Source of the DNA: an uncultured Candidatus Saccharibacteria bacterium
GTDB taxonomy: Bacteria; Patescibacteriota; Saccharimonadia; Saccharimonadales; Saccharimonadaceae
DNA length: 64,000 nucleotides
Assembly: GCA_938043965.1 (NCBI GenBank)
Contig: CALIQQ010000004.1
Coordinates: 62,001 to 126,000, forward strand
Reading direction: 5' to 3'
Below, one piece after another: positions 25,746-34,145 of this stretch. Below the pieces are notes generated by a model. It was not told the origin of the DNA. It was given only the letters and a program-made list of their open reading frames with translations, and searched no databases. The position numbers were made by a program, and so were the translations under genes. Position 1 is the stretch's first letter. Every line of letters begins with the position of its first letter.

Positions 25746-26960
25746 CTACTCTTTCTTCTTCAGGAAGCCCAACAAATCAAACGGTTTCTTCTCTTTCATT
25801 TCCCCCATACCAGAGAATCTTCCATCATCAGCCATCATTTGAGCTAATCCAATCGCTGCCGCATATTCCGGACGTTCAATGTCTTCTATAATCCCCGACA
25901 ATCCAGCTCCAGGCACCCCAATTCGAGTTGCCATCTTTAATTGTTCTTTAGCAAGTCCCGCCAAGCCCTTGATTTTTGCGCCTGCACCAACAATTATCGC
26001 CCCCTCCGGCAACTTCTGAGCATAGCCAGCTCGCCTTAAGTGTTCATCAATATGTGCAAAAATATCAACAATTCTCTCTTTCACAATCGTATTTACTTCA
26101 TCTTGCGAAAAACTAATCGTCTCGCCCACATGTCTCAAAGTCACTTCCTTCCCAGTCTCAGCAAAATCTGGCGTCACGAATCTTAGCTTAATCTCTTCAG
26201 CTACCTCTGTATTAAGTTCCAGCGAAATCGCTAAATCTTTCGTGATATTATTCGCCCCAGCCGGCACCACCCCAAGATATTGCAAATCACCCTCATCATA
26301 TACTGCAATCGAGGTTGTCGCTGAGCCAAAATCAATCACACAGGCCCCATTTTCCATCTGTTTTTCCGTTAAAACTGCCCGTGCAGATGCAATTACTGCC
26401 GGCACAAATCTCAACGCTTCCAAATTTGCTAGTGCCATTGCTCGACCTAACGCATCGATATTGGGAGCTAGTCCAGAAACTACATTCGCTACCATCTCAA
26501 TTTTATTTGCCATCATTCCTTTTGGCGACCGAATTCCACCCTGTCCATCCAGTGTGTAATTTAGTGGCACCACATCCAACACTCGTCGATTACTTGAAAT
26601 CCTACCGCTCATCGCTGTATCCTCTAACCGGTCCAGATCCTCCCCTGTAATGCCATTCGATTGCGATACCGCAATCATTCCCGAAACCTTCTCTGAAGAT
26701 AGATGTGAACCGTTAATTGAAATATAAGCATGATCCACATTCACCCCGCTCATGCTTTCCACTATTTTTAAGGCCTTATCAACTGCCTCAGCTGGGCCAG
26801 ACAAGTCTGTCACAATCCCTTTTCGCATTCCCCTCATGTTTTTTGCTTCCCCGTAAGCAATCACTTTCACCGTTTCCGGATTCTGGACTTCTAGTGCCAC
26901 CGCCCTCACATTCTCGGTGCCAACATCAACTCCAAATGCATATTTAGATTGTTCTTCCAT
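25746..26960 (-). CDS. ftsA: Cell division protein FtsA
   Basis: Actin-like ATPase that tethers FtsZ to the membrane. The actin-fold motifs are GVDVGTENVRAVALE (phosphate 1), VIDFGSATTSIAVY (phosphate 2) and AIIVGAGAKIKGL (adenosine). SHUV-type 1C-domain segments (VDHAYISINGSHLSSEKV) are present. The C-terminal amphipathic membrane-targeting helix is PFDLLGFLKKKE. At 404 residues it is full length. The ATG at 26960 lies 6 bp after an extended -10 (TGGTATAAT), giving a leaderless transcript. It is divergent from map with only 58 bp between the starts. Confidence 0.96.
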   Translation of the reverse strand: MEEQSKYAFGVDVGTENVRAVALEVQNPETVKVIAYGEAKNMRGMRKGIVTDLSGPAEAVDKALKIVESMSGVNVDHAYISINGSHLSSEKVSGMIAVSQSNGITGEDLDRLEDTAMSGRISSNRRVLDVVPLNYTLDGQGGIRSPKGMMANKIEMVANVVSGLAPNIDALGRAMALANLEALRFVPAVIASARAVLTEKQMENGACVIDFGSATTSIAVYDEGDLQYLGVVPAGANNITKDLAISLELNTEVAEEIKLRFVTPDFAETGKEVTLRHVGETISFSQDEVNTIVKERIVDIFAHIDEHLRRAGYAQKLPEGAIIVGAGAKIKGLAGLAKEQLKMATRIGVPGAGLSGIIEDIERPEYAAAIGLAQMMADDGRFSGMGEMKEKKPFDLLGFLKKKE

Positions 26961-26966
26961 GCGCCA

Positions 26967-26972
26967 ATTATA
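26967..26972 (-). promoter_or_regulatory. Extended -10 of ftsA promoter (leaderless)
   Basis: TGGTATAAT on the minus strand, 6 bp before the ftsA ATG. It faces the map -10 at 27006, so the two promoters share a 58-bp region. Confidence 0.75.
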
Positions 26973-27005
26973 CCATAAACATTTTTAAAATTACAACAAC
27001 AGGAG

Positions 27006-27011
27006 TATAAT
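27006..27011 (+). promoter_or_regulatory. -10 of map promoter (leaderless)
   Basis: TATAAT with 7 bp to the map ATG at 27019. The AGGAG just before it lies upstream of the predicted transcription start, so it cannot act as a ribosome-binding site. Confidence 0.7.
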
Positions 27012-27018
27012 GTAGCCT

Positions 27019-27777
27019 ATGGATATGGCAAAAATTTCCGCCATGCGAGAAGGCGGTAAGATTTTAGGTGAAATTCTCGCGGAACTTCGTGATTATGTTG
27101 ATGTTGGTATGACTAAACGCGAGCTTGATCGCTGGACTCGCCAAAAAATCGAATCACGCGGCGCAACCTGCTCTTACGATGAACTCGAAGAGCCTTTTCC
27201 GGGTTGCATCTGCATCTCTGTTAACGACGAACTAGTGCACGGCGCTCCTGATAGTGATTATGCACTCGAATCTGGTGATAAAGTCAGCTTTGATCTTGTT
27301 ATAAAATATAAAGGATATCACACCGACGCCGCTTTCACTACCATAGTTGGCCACGCTAATCCAGCCGTCAAGCAGATGGTAAAAACCACTGAAGCCGCTC
27401 TCTGGGCTGGTATCGACCAGGTCGCACCCGGCGTACACCTTGGTGACGTTGGCTATGCTGTCGAACAAGTACTTCGTCGAGGCAAACTCGGCGTCATCGA
27501 AAATTACATCGGCCACGGCATTGGCAAATCAATGCATATGCCACCAGAAGTACCGAACTACGGTCGCCGCGGTCATGGTTACGTTTTAAAGCCGGGTGAT
27601 TGTATCTGCATCGAGCCAATGAGTTCCCTTGGCAAACCCTATAATCATGTCGACCAAGATTCCGGCTGGTCAGTCATATTATCAGATGGCTCAATTGGCT
27701 GTCATTGCGAACACACCATTTTAGTCACCGAAGACGGTCACGAGGTTCTTACTTTACCAAATTGCCCTCGCGCTTAA
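27019..27777 (+). CDS. map: Methionine aminopeptidase type I
   Basis: Removes the N-terminal methionine from nascent proteins. Metal ligands are visible in order: Asp in SFDLVI and Asp in YHTDAAFTT, His in GHGIGKSMH, Glu in CIEPMSS and Glu in HCEHTILVTEDG. Substrate His is in LVHGAPD. There is no N-terminal zinc-finger extension, so it is the short type Ia form at 252 residues. Start at 27019 follows the -10 by 7 bp; a second ATG two codons later is possible. Stands alone, followed by a short tandem repeat and a terminator. Confidence 0.96.
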   Translation: MDMAKISAMREGGKILGEILAELRDYVDVGMTKRELDRWTRQKIESRGATCSYDELEEPFPGCICISVNDELVHGAPDSDYALESGDKVSFDLVIKYKGYHTDAAFTTIVGHANPAVKQMVKTTEAALWAGIDQVAPGVHLGDVGYAVEQVLRRGKLGVIENYIGHGIGKSMHMPPEVPNYGRRGHGYVLKPGDCICIEPMSSLGKPYNHVDQDSGWSVILSDGSIGCHCEHTILVTEDGHEVLTLPNCPRA

Positions 27778-27794
27778 CACACTTAACTTAGCTA

Positions 27795-27831
27795 GCTGAA
27801 TTAGCTGAATTAGCTGAATTAGCTGAATTAG
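27795..27831 (+). repeat. 9-bp tandem repeat (GCTGAATTA)n
   Basis: About four perfect copies of GCTGAATTA between the map stop codon and its terminator. Confidence 0.9.
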
Positions 27832-27838
27832 CCCAACT

Positions 27839-27866
27839 AAAAGACCCACTTTAACGCGGGTCTTTC
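27839..27866. terminator. Terminator between map and the convergent NMP-kinase genes
   Basis: AAGACCC/GGGTCTT stem flanked by A-rich and T-rich sides, usable in both directions. Confidence 0.75.
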
Positions 27867-27894
27867 TTAAAGAAAATTATACTATTTACCTCTG

Positions 27895-28416
27895 TTATTT
27901 TTGAACAAATTTTTTATACAAATTGTAAATACGCTTCGCAACTACTTCAATCTCGCCCATCCCGTCCACATGTTTAATCGGTACATGCTTAGACTTTAGC
28001 AGCTCCTCATATTCTGGCATAACACGGTTAAACATCTCTAATTTTCTATTCCAGTTTGACAATTCATCGTCAGCCCTTCCTCGCCCGGACAACCTCTTAA
28101 TGCATTCTTCTCGCTCAACATCAATCACAATTACACCATTCGTCGCGTTCGATAGTACCTCCGATCCCTTACTCTCTTTCGACCATGGCTGACCATCTAA
28201 GATTACTGGCACTCCAGCCATCTCAGCTTTTCGCACCTCTTTAATTACAGCTTCCGCTAGCTCATCTTCTGGTACCATCGCCGCTGTTTTTGTGTATGCT
28301 ATAAACTGTTCTCGACAAATCTGGCCCACCGATAATGCTATTCCCCCAATTTTTTCCGCCAACAACCGACCCTGAGTTGATTTACCCGAGCCAGCTGGCC
28401 CATAAATCATGATCAT
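27895..28416 (-). CDS. Adenylate-kinase-like nucleoside monophosphate kinase (second copy)
   Basis: P-loop NMP kinase fold, 173 residues. Walker A is YGPAGSGKSTQGRLLAEK (residues 5-22), the NMP-binding region VILDGQPWSKESKG replaces the usual DGFPR, and the LID-like segment is RLSGRGRADDELSNWNRKL. The short lid lacks zinc cysteines. It overlaps the preceding adk-like gene by 4 bp (ATGA). Because it departs from the adenylate kinase consensus more than its neighbour, its substrate may be another NMP or it may be a regulatory paralogue. Confidence 0.8.
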   Translation of the reverse strand: MIMIYGPAGSGKSTQGRLLAEKIGGIALSVGQICREQFIAYTKTAAMVPEDELAEAVIKEVRKAEMAGVPVILDGQPWSKESKGSEVLSNATNGVIVIDVEREECIKRLSGRGRADDELSNWNRKLEMFNRVMPEYEELLKSKHVPIKHVDGMGEIEVVAKRIYNLYKKFVQK

Positions 28417-28940
28417 TTTGAAATTGCCTCCTGTAACTCATTGATTGTTCTCTGAAAAACCTCGTCCGGCGTCCCCACGCCATCGATTTTCACTAATTTC
28501 GCACCATTCCCCACTAAAAATGCTACAATTTCGTCCTTGTCTTGTTCATACATTCTAAAACGTTCTTCGATAATCTCCTTCGTGTCTTGATCTCGCCCCC
28601 TTAAAAACAGTCGTTTCTGCACTTCCTCGATCGGCACTACCATTTCAGCAATCACGTCAATTTTCTCACCCCTACTCATCATAATTTCCGCTTGTTTCAG
28701 CGTTCGCGGAAAACCATCTAAAATCGCATTCGACGTCTGATGTAGCCTCGACAACACGAGTGATGCAATCATCTCGTCATCAAATAATTGTGCCGTTTTC
28801 AGCTTCTCGATTACCCACGGCTCCTTACTCTGGCGTAAAATTTCCCCTGAAGATACCCATAGCCAATTCAAACCCTCAGCCAGCCGACTGCCCACCGTTG
28901 ATTTGCCTGATCCAGGTCCACCTAAAAAAATGATTCTCAT
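28413..28940 (-). CDS. adk: Adenylate kinase family protein
   Basis: Interconverts AMP+ATP and 2 ADP, or acts on a related NMP. The 175 residues show Walker A LGGPGSGKSTVGSRLAEG, SSGEILRQ in place of TGDLLR, NAILDGFPRTLKQAE (classic DGFPR), and a short lid RLFLRGRDQDTKEIIEERF. No zinc-lid cysteines. An extended -10 (TGCTATAAT, 28949..28954) lies 8 bp before the ATG, so the transcript is nearly leaderless. It leads a two-gene operon of NMP kinases with a 4-bp overlap. The symbol is tentative because a second family member is adjacent. Confidence 0.8.
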   Translation of the reverse strand: MRIIFLGGPGSGKSTVGSRLAEGLNWLWVSSGEILRQSKEPWVIEKLKTAQLFDDEMIASLVLSRLHQTSNAILDGFPRTLKQAEIMMSRGEKIDVIAEMVVPIEEVQKRLFLRGRDQDTKEIIEERFRMYEQDKDEIVAFLVGNGAKLVKIDGVGTPDEVFQRTINELQEAISK

Positions 28941-28948
28941 ATACTTCC

Positions 28949-28954
28949 ATTATA
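28949..28954 (-). promoter_or_regulatory. Extended -10 of adk promoter
   Basis: TGCTATAAT on the minus strand, 8 bp before the ATG at 28940. Confidence 0.65.
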
Positions 28955-28959
28955 GCATC

Positions 28960-28986
28960 AAAAAACTCCCCTAGAGGAGAGTTTTT
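28960..28986 (-). terminator. Terminator of rpsU
   Basis: AAAAAACTC(T)CC/GG(A)GAGTTTTTT hairpin directly at the rpsU stop, followed by T-run on the minus strand. Confidence 0.85.
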
Positions 28987-29204
28987 TATTTTAAGCCTAA
29001 CTTAATACGTTCAGTTTTTTCAGCCTTACGAATATCGCGTAAAATTGCTTTGCGACGACGCTCACGCTTTGAGATCGGCTTGCTAAAACGAAGCTGTGAT
29101 TTAGCTAGTGGCATCATACCACTTTGTAAAACCTTACGATTAAAACGACGAATGATGTTTTCGTTTGCTTCGTTCTGATCTTTTCTGGTTACTTTGATTA
29201 ACAT
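28986..29204 (-). CDS. rpsU: 30S ribosomal protein bS21
   Basis: Small basic ribosomal protein near the 16S 3' end, helping mRNA base-pairing at initiation. The 72 residues fit bS21: ENIIRRFNRKVLQSGMM, then SKRERRRKAILRDIRKAEK. The start ATG at 29204 lies 9 bp after TGATATAAT, so the mRNA is nearly leaderless. Single gene with its own terminator. Confidence 0.92.
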   Translation of the reverse strand: MLIKVTRKDQNEANENIIRRFNRKVLQSGMMPLAKSQLRFSKPISKRERRRKAILRDIRKAEKTERIKLGLK

Positions 29205-29213
29205 ATTAAGTGC

Positions 29214-29219
29214 ATTATA
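29214..29219 (-). promoter_or_regulatory. Extended -10 of rpsU promoter
   Basis: TGATATAAT on the minus strand, 9 bp before the ATG; leader about 3 nt. Confidence 0.65.
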
Positions 29220-29238
29220 TCAGATACCGCACACTTTT

Positions 29239-30885
29239 TCAATAGTTAATCTCTAAGATTCTTCCCTCAACTGACACTCGACCATTCCACTCGTTCCTCA
29301 TCAGTTGCACCTTCACCGACACCTCCGTCATCGGTTGAATCGCCAACCATTCTTCCAGCGCCGAAAATGCAATCAAAGTCATTTTTCGCCCCATTTCATC
29401 CATTATCACCGCCCTTAAATGTTTCCCCTCTTTACCAACCCCTCTTACTTCTATTATTTTCATACGACTAAGCTCAAAAACTGGCTCCTGGTTACCGCCA
29501 CCAAATGGCTCCAACATCGCTAACTCCTCCAACAGTTCTTCCGTAAAATCATTTAGATTTTCCGCCAACACTTCTGCCTCAACCACCAAAAATCTCTCTT
29601 GGTTTTCTAGCTTAAGTGACTCGTAATAGTGATTAACCCTCTTTCTAAATTGCTCGACCTGCTCCGCTGCTACTTTTACGCCACAGGCCCCTGCATGGCC
29701 GCCCCCGCCAACTAAAACCTCGGAACAAGCCTTAATCATTTCTGCTAAGTTAAATTCTCCAAAACTCCGGCCCGAACCCTTATAGATCCCTGTATTCTCA
29801 CCCGCTTTCGTTAAAGCAAATGCCGGTCTCTTATATTTTTCGACTAGCCGACCAGCGATAATCCCCACCACCCCTTCATGCCATTCACCTGCTACTACAA
29901 TTACCGACTGCGCCAGCTCAACTTGACATTTCTCTTCGATTTCCTGTATCGCCGTATTCTGTTCCGCTCTTCGCCCAGCATTTAGTTCATTTAGTTCTTC
30001 CGCTAATCTCGTCGCCTCAGCTTTCGACTCCGCCATTAGTAGTTGCAGTGAAATTTCCGCCGATTCCATTCTTCCGCCCGCGTTTAATCTTGGACCAATT
30101 TGAAATCCAACCGCCTCCGCACTCACTTTCGTCACTCCAGCCACTCGCATCAACTCTTTTAGACCCATCCTGCGTGTCTTAGCCAACACTTTCGCCCCGT
30201 AATAGGTTAATTCCCGATTGATTTTCGTCAGTCGCATCGCATCACACAGAGTTCCCACTAGCACTAAATCTAGCATCCATTTCTCTTGCCCCTGCCGAAT
30301 TTTTCCTGCTGCCACTAGCGCCAACGCCACCATAAAAGCCACCCCCACCCCAGCCAAATCACACAGTCCAGCCTCTTTAATCGCCGCCTGCTCCTCCTCG
30401 ATTAAATCCGTCCGTTTCGGGTTCACTATCGCCTCCGCTTCCGGCAATTCTCCCATCACTTCATGATGATCAGTCACAATTGTTAAAATTCCAGCTTGTT
30501 TCAACTCCTTGATTACCTCCGAGTTATTGCTGCCACAGTCCACCGTAATCACCAATTTCACTTGTCTTGAGATCGCCTCTTCAACTGCCCGCTTCGACAT
30601 CCCATATCCATCAATAAAACGGTCTGGCAACATCGTTTCCACCTCTTTTGCCCCCGCCAATTTTAGCGCTTCTACCATCAAGGTTGTTGCCGTCACGCCG
30701 TCCACATCATAATCACCATACACCAAAATCTTCTCTTGCCTTGAAATCGTCGCCAAAATGAGTTCCACCGCTCTCGCCATATCTGGCATTTTCTGAAAAA
30801 TTTCTGGTTGAGATAAGTATTTTGGGTTCAAAAAATCAGCCGTCAGCCCCCTTTTTCGCACTATCTCCTCAAAAATCCGCGACAC
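29239..30885 (-). CDS. recJ: Single-stranded-DNA exonuclease RecJ
   Basis: 5'-3' ssDNA exonuclease of recombination and repair, DHH superfamily. Motifs in order: VYGDYDVDGVTATTL (motif I), VTVDCGSNN (II), TIVTDHHEV (DHH, III), and DHHA1 domain GGGGHAGACG. A C-terminal OB-like domain follows (AVIMDEMGRKMTLIAFSA). The start is GTG at 30885 (GTG-TCG), with AAAGGA about 10 bp upstream. At 548 residues it is near the usual core length. Downstream of the winged-helix gene on the same strand. Confidence 0.94.
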   Translation of the reverse strand: MSRIFEEIVRKRGLTADFLNPKYLSQPEIFQKMPDMARAVELILATISRQEKILVYGDYDVDGVTATTLMVEALKLAGAKEVETMLPDRFIDGYGMSKRAVEEAISRQVKLVITVDCGSNNSEVIKELKQAGILTIVTDHHEVMGELPEAEAIVNPKRTDLIEEEQAAIKEAGLCDLAGVGVAFMVALALVAAGKIRQGQEKWMLDLVLVGTLCDAMRLTKINRELTYYGAKVLAKTRRMGLKELMRVAGVTKVSAEAVGFQIGPRLNAGGRMESAEISLQLLMAESKAEATRLAEELNELNAGRRAEQNTAIQEIEEKCQVELAQSVIVVAGEWHEGVVGIIAGRLVEKYKRPAFALTKAGENTGIYKGSGRSFGEFNLAEMIKACSEVLVGGGGHAGACGVKVAAEQVEQFRKRVNHYYESLKLENQERFLVVEAEVLAENLNDFTEELLEELAMLEPFGGGNQEPVFELSRMKIIEVRGVGKEGKHLRAVIMDEMGRKMTLIAFSALEEWLAIQPMTEVSVKVQLMRNEWNGRVSVEGRILEINY

Positions 30886-30971
30886 ACTTAATTCCTTTCA
30901 TTCTTCCAGCACCTTATTTCACCAATTTTTACTCGCCTCTTTCATCTGAACATTCAAAAGATGCCCCGGTT

Positions 30972-31271
30972 TTAGCCAATCGTTTTATTCGGCTTCGATT
31001 TATTGGATAGCTGCTGTGTCTTAATCACCATCGATTGCAATTCTTTTAAGATTGGAAATTGCTTGTTCGTCTGATAGATCATTGTGTTCCCCTTTTTAGT
31101 CGCAATCAAAAAATCTCCTTTTTCCAGCCGGTGCAATTCACGTTGAATGTTTCCAGGATCTTCTTTAATTAGCTTCGATAGCGCCCTCACATGTGTCTTA
31201 AAATCAGGGTATTTTGCAAATACCACCAAAATCTTTCTTCTTACTCGCGATGTAATAAAAACATCTAACAT
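30972..31271 (-). CDS. Winged-helix DNA-binding protein
   Basis: Small wHTH regulator-like protein of 99 residues: SRVRRKILVVFAKYPDF, then the HTH VRALSKLIKEDPGNIQRELHRLEKGDFLIATKKGNTMIY with a typical wing. Resembles ArsR/MarR-type or archaeal-style wHTH domains. Frame opens four codons earlier at a TTG (31283), but GGAGG lies 5 bp before the ATG at 31271, which I take as the start. The leader shares the TAAAATAGGGGAAA motif with sufC and the MazG gene. Divergent from priA, so it may regulate itself or priA. Confidence 0.75.
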   Translation of the reverse strand: MLDVFITSRVRRKILVVFAKYPDFKTHVRALSKLIKEDPGNIQRELHRLEKGDFLIATKKGNTMIYQTNKQFPILKELQSMVIKTQQLSNKSKPNKTIG

Positions 31272-31283
31272 TGATACCTCCAA

Positions 31284-31297
31284 TTTCCCCTATTTTA
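31284..31297 (-). promoter_or_regulatory. TAAAATAGGGGAAA promoter/leader motif (wHTH gene)
   Basis: TAAAATAGGGGAAA followed 2 bp later by GGAGG and the ATG at 31271. The same 14 bp occurs before sufC and the MazG gene. Confidence 0.6.
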
Positions 31298-31333
31298 GCC
31301 CAAAAATGTCAAAACTACAACACTATCACCGTG

Positions 31334-31339
31334 TATAAT
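31334..31339 (+). promoter_or_regulatory. -10 of priA promoter (leaderless)
   Basis: TATAAT, preceded by GTG, 6 bp before the ATG at 31346. It lies within the longer open frame and so marks 31346 as the start. Confidence 0.7.
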
Positions 31340-31345
31340 AGAGTT

Positions 31346-33298
31346 ATGTATTTTGAGGTTTTGCCAGCTAAAGTTTTTAAAAAATCCCCTCTTTTAGAGG
31401 ATGGAATTTTAACCTACACCTTCGATCGAAACCTCCCTGTTGGTACCATCGTCGAGATTCCCCTCGGTAAAACTACCACTGTCGGCGTCATTTATCGCAA
31501 AATCAATCATTTTACTGCCGACTTTAAAGTTAAATCCATCATTCGGCCTCTCTATGACACTCCGCTCCCATCCCACCTCTTAAAATCCATCATTTGGCTT
31601 TCTGAATACTATCTTACCCCTCTACCTCAAGTCGTTAATCTTTTTCTACCTAGCACCCTTAATAACCGCCATAAACTCGCTCAACCCGCCGCCACCGCCA
31701 TCACCCCGCACACCTCTATCACTCTCAACTCCGCCCAAGAAAAAGCCGTTGCTTCCCTTATCGAGGCTAGACCGAACACAAAATTACTCCACGGCATCAC
31801 TGGCTCCGGCAAGACCAACATTTACCTAAGTTTCGCCTTAGAGGCTTTCAAAAATGGCCGTTCAACTATACTTTTAGTACCCGAAATCGCCCTCACCTCT
31901 CAGCTTGTCGCCGTTTTTCAGCAAACTTTTAGTAAAGATATTGTTCTTATCCATTCCAAACAAACTGCAAAGATTAGGCGTGACAATTTTGAGCAACTTC
32001 TTTTGTCAACCACTCCAAAAATTATCATTGGTCCTCGCTCCGCTCTTTTCGCCCCTGTTAAAAATCTTGGCCTCATCATTATTGATGAGGCTCACGAACC
32101 AACCTATTTTCAAGATCAAACCCCTAAATATTCCGCCCTCCGTCTCGCCAGTTTCATCGCTAAAACTCTTGATATTTTTTGTATTCAAGGCACCGCCACT
32201 CCTAAAATTGAGGATTATTATCTCGCCAAATCCCACCAATCTCTCGTTACTCTCACCGAAAAAGCTAAATCCACGGCCATCCAGCCTGAGGTAAAAATTA
32301 TCGACTTTAAAGACCGCTCTCTTTTTACCGAAAACCGTTATTTTAGCTCCCCGCTACTAGATCAAATCCGCACCAATCTCAATCATCAATACCAGACCCT
32401 AATTTACCATAATCGTCGTGGCTCCGCCCCCCTTACTATTTGTGAAAATTGTGGCTGGCAAGCTCTCTGTAAAAATTGCTTTCTTCCCCTCACTCTCCAT
32501 TCTGATTCTTATCAATTGATCTGCCACACTTGTGGCTACCAAACCAAAATCCCCACTAGTTGCCCAGAGTGCCATCATCCAGAAGTTATTCATAAGGGAT
32601 TTGGCACTAAGTTACTCGAATCTGAATTACGACGTCTCTTTAAAACTGCTAAAATTGCTCGGTTCGATGGCGACAACGACAAAAAAAATAGTCTTGACGC
32701 TCTCTATGAACAGGTCAAATCTGGCGACATCGACATCATCATTGGCACCCAAACTATCGCCAAGGGACTCGATCTTCCAAAACTTGCCACTATTGGTATC
32801 GTCCAAGCCGATTCCGGCCTCAGCCTGCCCGATTTTTCGACCGAAGAGCGCACTTTTTCTCTTATCAATCAAGTCCTAGGTCGCATTGGCCGCGGACATC
32901 TCTCTATCGCTAATGCTTACATCCAAACCTTTCACCCCGACGACCCCGTCATCAACTACGCCATTCAATCCAACTACTCCGCATTCTACGACTACCTCAT
33001 CCAGCGCCGCAAAACCGGCCATTTTCCACCTTTTACTTATCTTGCAAAGTTATCTGTGGTCTATAAAACCGAACACGCTGCTCTCGCCAAGATTAAGTCC
33101 GTCCATCAAGCCCTTAGATCAAAACCAAACATCTATCTCTCCGCTCCCACACCAGCCTTTCATGAACACACCAGTAGTGGCTTCTGTTGGCAAATCGTCG
33201 TAAAATCCGGAAACCGTCAATCACTTCTTGCCGCCATTCGTTCCCTCGATGACTTCCCTGACCTTCGCATTTCCATCGATCCTCCTTCTCTGCTTTAG
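31346..33298 (+). CDS. priA: Primosomal protein N' (replication restart helicase PriA)
   Basis: DEXH helicase that restarts stalled replication forks. Walker A is HGITGSGKTNIYL (near residues 148-160) and the DEAH box LIIIDEAHEP. Two zinc-binding clusters lie between helicase motifs: CENCGW, CKNC, CHTCGY, CPECHH (residues ~365-410), all eight cysteines present. Motif VI region RIGRGHLSIANAYIQT follows. The frame is open from 31271, but a TATAAT 6 bp before the ATG at 31346 and family alignment (MYFEVLPAKVF) favour that start, giving 650 residues. An 18-bp direct repeat spans the stop codon. Confidence 0.94.
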   Translation: MYFEVLPAKVFKKSPLLEDGILTYTFDRNLPVGTIVEIPLGKTTTVGVIYRKINHFTADFKVKSIIRPLYDTPLPSHLLKSIIWLSEYYLTPLPQVVNLFLPSTLNNRHKLAQPAATAITPHTSITLNSAQEKAVASLIEARPNTKLLHGITGSGKTNIYLSFALEAFKNGRSTILLVPEIALTSQLVAVFQQTFSKDIVLIHSKQTAKIRRDNFEQLLLSTTPKIIIGPRSALFAPVKNLGLIIIDEAHEPTYFQDQTPKYSALRLASFIAKTLDIFCIQGTATPKIEDYYLAKSHQSLVTLTEKAKSTAIQPEVKIIDFKDRSLFTENRYFSSPLLDQIRTNLNHQYQTLIYHNRRGSAPLTICENCGWQALCKNCFLPLTLHSDSYQLICHTCGYQTKIPTSCPECHHPEVIHKGFGTKLLESELRRLFKTAKIARFDGDNDKKNSLDALYEQVKSGDIDIIIGTQTIAKGLDLPKLATIGIVQADSGLSLPDFSTEERTFSLINQVLGRIGRGHLSIANAYIQTFHPDDPVINYAIQSNYSAFYDYLIQRRKTGHFPPFTYLAKLSVVYKTEHAALAKIKSVHQALRSKPNIYLSAPTPAFHEHTSSGFCWQIVVKSGNRQSLLAAIRSLDDFPDLRISIDPPSLL

Positions 33299-33557
33299 TT
33301 CTCCTTCTCTGCTTTAATTTTACTAGGCTTAACGTTATCTCATCGCTTAGTTAAGCTATTGGAAAAGCTTAATTAAAATATCGCCAACGGAAAACAAGAG
33401 CATGGAGTCAAATTCTGTTCGGCTCCCTTCATTTCTATTCCAACAGCCTAACTAAACTTATCTTCACTCTAATACATTTTTTATTTTATTTTTTACATTT
33501 TTGGCTTAAGCACTACAAAAATTCATCTCCTCTCTGTTATAAACCCTTAATATATGT

Positions 33558-33563
33558 TATAAT
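33558..33563 (+). promoter_or_regulatory. Extended -10 of def promoter (leaderless)
   Basis: TGTTATAAT, 6 bp before the def ATG. The 33299-33557 stretch upstream is AT-rich and shows no other feature. Confidence 0.75.
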
Positions 33564-33569
33564 TATCGC

Positions 33570-34145
33570 ATGGAAATTATTGTCACTCCCGATCCGCGCT
33601 TACGTCTTGTCTCAAAAAAAGTCAGCAAAATCACGGACGAAACTAAAAAACACATTGATCTTATGATTAAAAATTCCCTCGAATGGGAGGCTGAACATCC
33701 TTTTGAACTTTCCGCAGCTATGGCTGCACCTCAGCTCGGTATCAACGAACGTATCATCATTATTCGTGACAACATGGAAGATAAAGACGACCAAGCCTTT
33801 GTTGCCCTCATCAACCCTGAAGTAATTAAAACTGACGGCAAAATCATTAAAGACTACGAAGGCTGTCTCTCTGTGCCAAAATTCTACGGCCTCATTCCCC
33901 GCCCCAATAAAGTTCGCATTAAAGCTAAAACCATCGACGGCACCGAAGTTCGCATTAAGGCCGAGGGCTCTTTAGCCCGCACTCTACTTCATGAAATCGA
34001 TCACCTCGACGGCGTACTTTTTATTGACCACATTAAAGACCAACCAGACGCTTGGTTTGAGCTCGACGATAAGGGCGAAATTACTCCTGTTGATTACCTA
34101 GCTCGCGTTAAAAATAACCCGGATCTTTTCCCCGATGAAGCCTAA
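33570..34145 (+). CDS. def: Peptide deformylase
   Basis: Removes the formyl group from N-terminal formyl-methionine. Motif 1 is AAMAAPQLGI (first Gly of GxGxAAxQ replaced by Ala/Ser). Motif 2 is YEGCLSVP with the metal-binding Cys. Motif 3 is LLHEIDHLDGVLF (HExxH). At 191 residues it is typical with a short extra C-terminal tail. It overlaps fmt by 11 bp, forming a formyl-Met cycle operon; map, the next enzyme in the pathway, is about 6.5 kb away. Confidence 0.95.
   Translation: MEIIVTPDPRLRLVSKKVSKITDETKKHIDLMIKNSLEWEAEHPFELSAAMAAPQLGINERIIIIRDNMEDKDDQAFVALINPEVIKTDGKIIKDYEGCLSVPKFYGLIPRPNKVRIKAKTIDGTEVRIKAEGSLARTLLHEIDHLDGVLFIDHIKDQPDAWFELDDKGEITPVDYLARVKNNPDLFPDEA

Noticed and set aside
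31271..31345. Upstream 25 codons of the priA frame
   Set aside because: They include the promoter -10; family N-terminus and leaderless pattern place the start at 31346.
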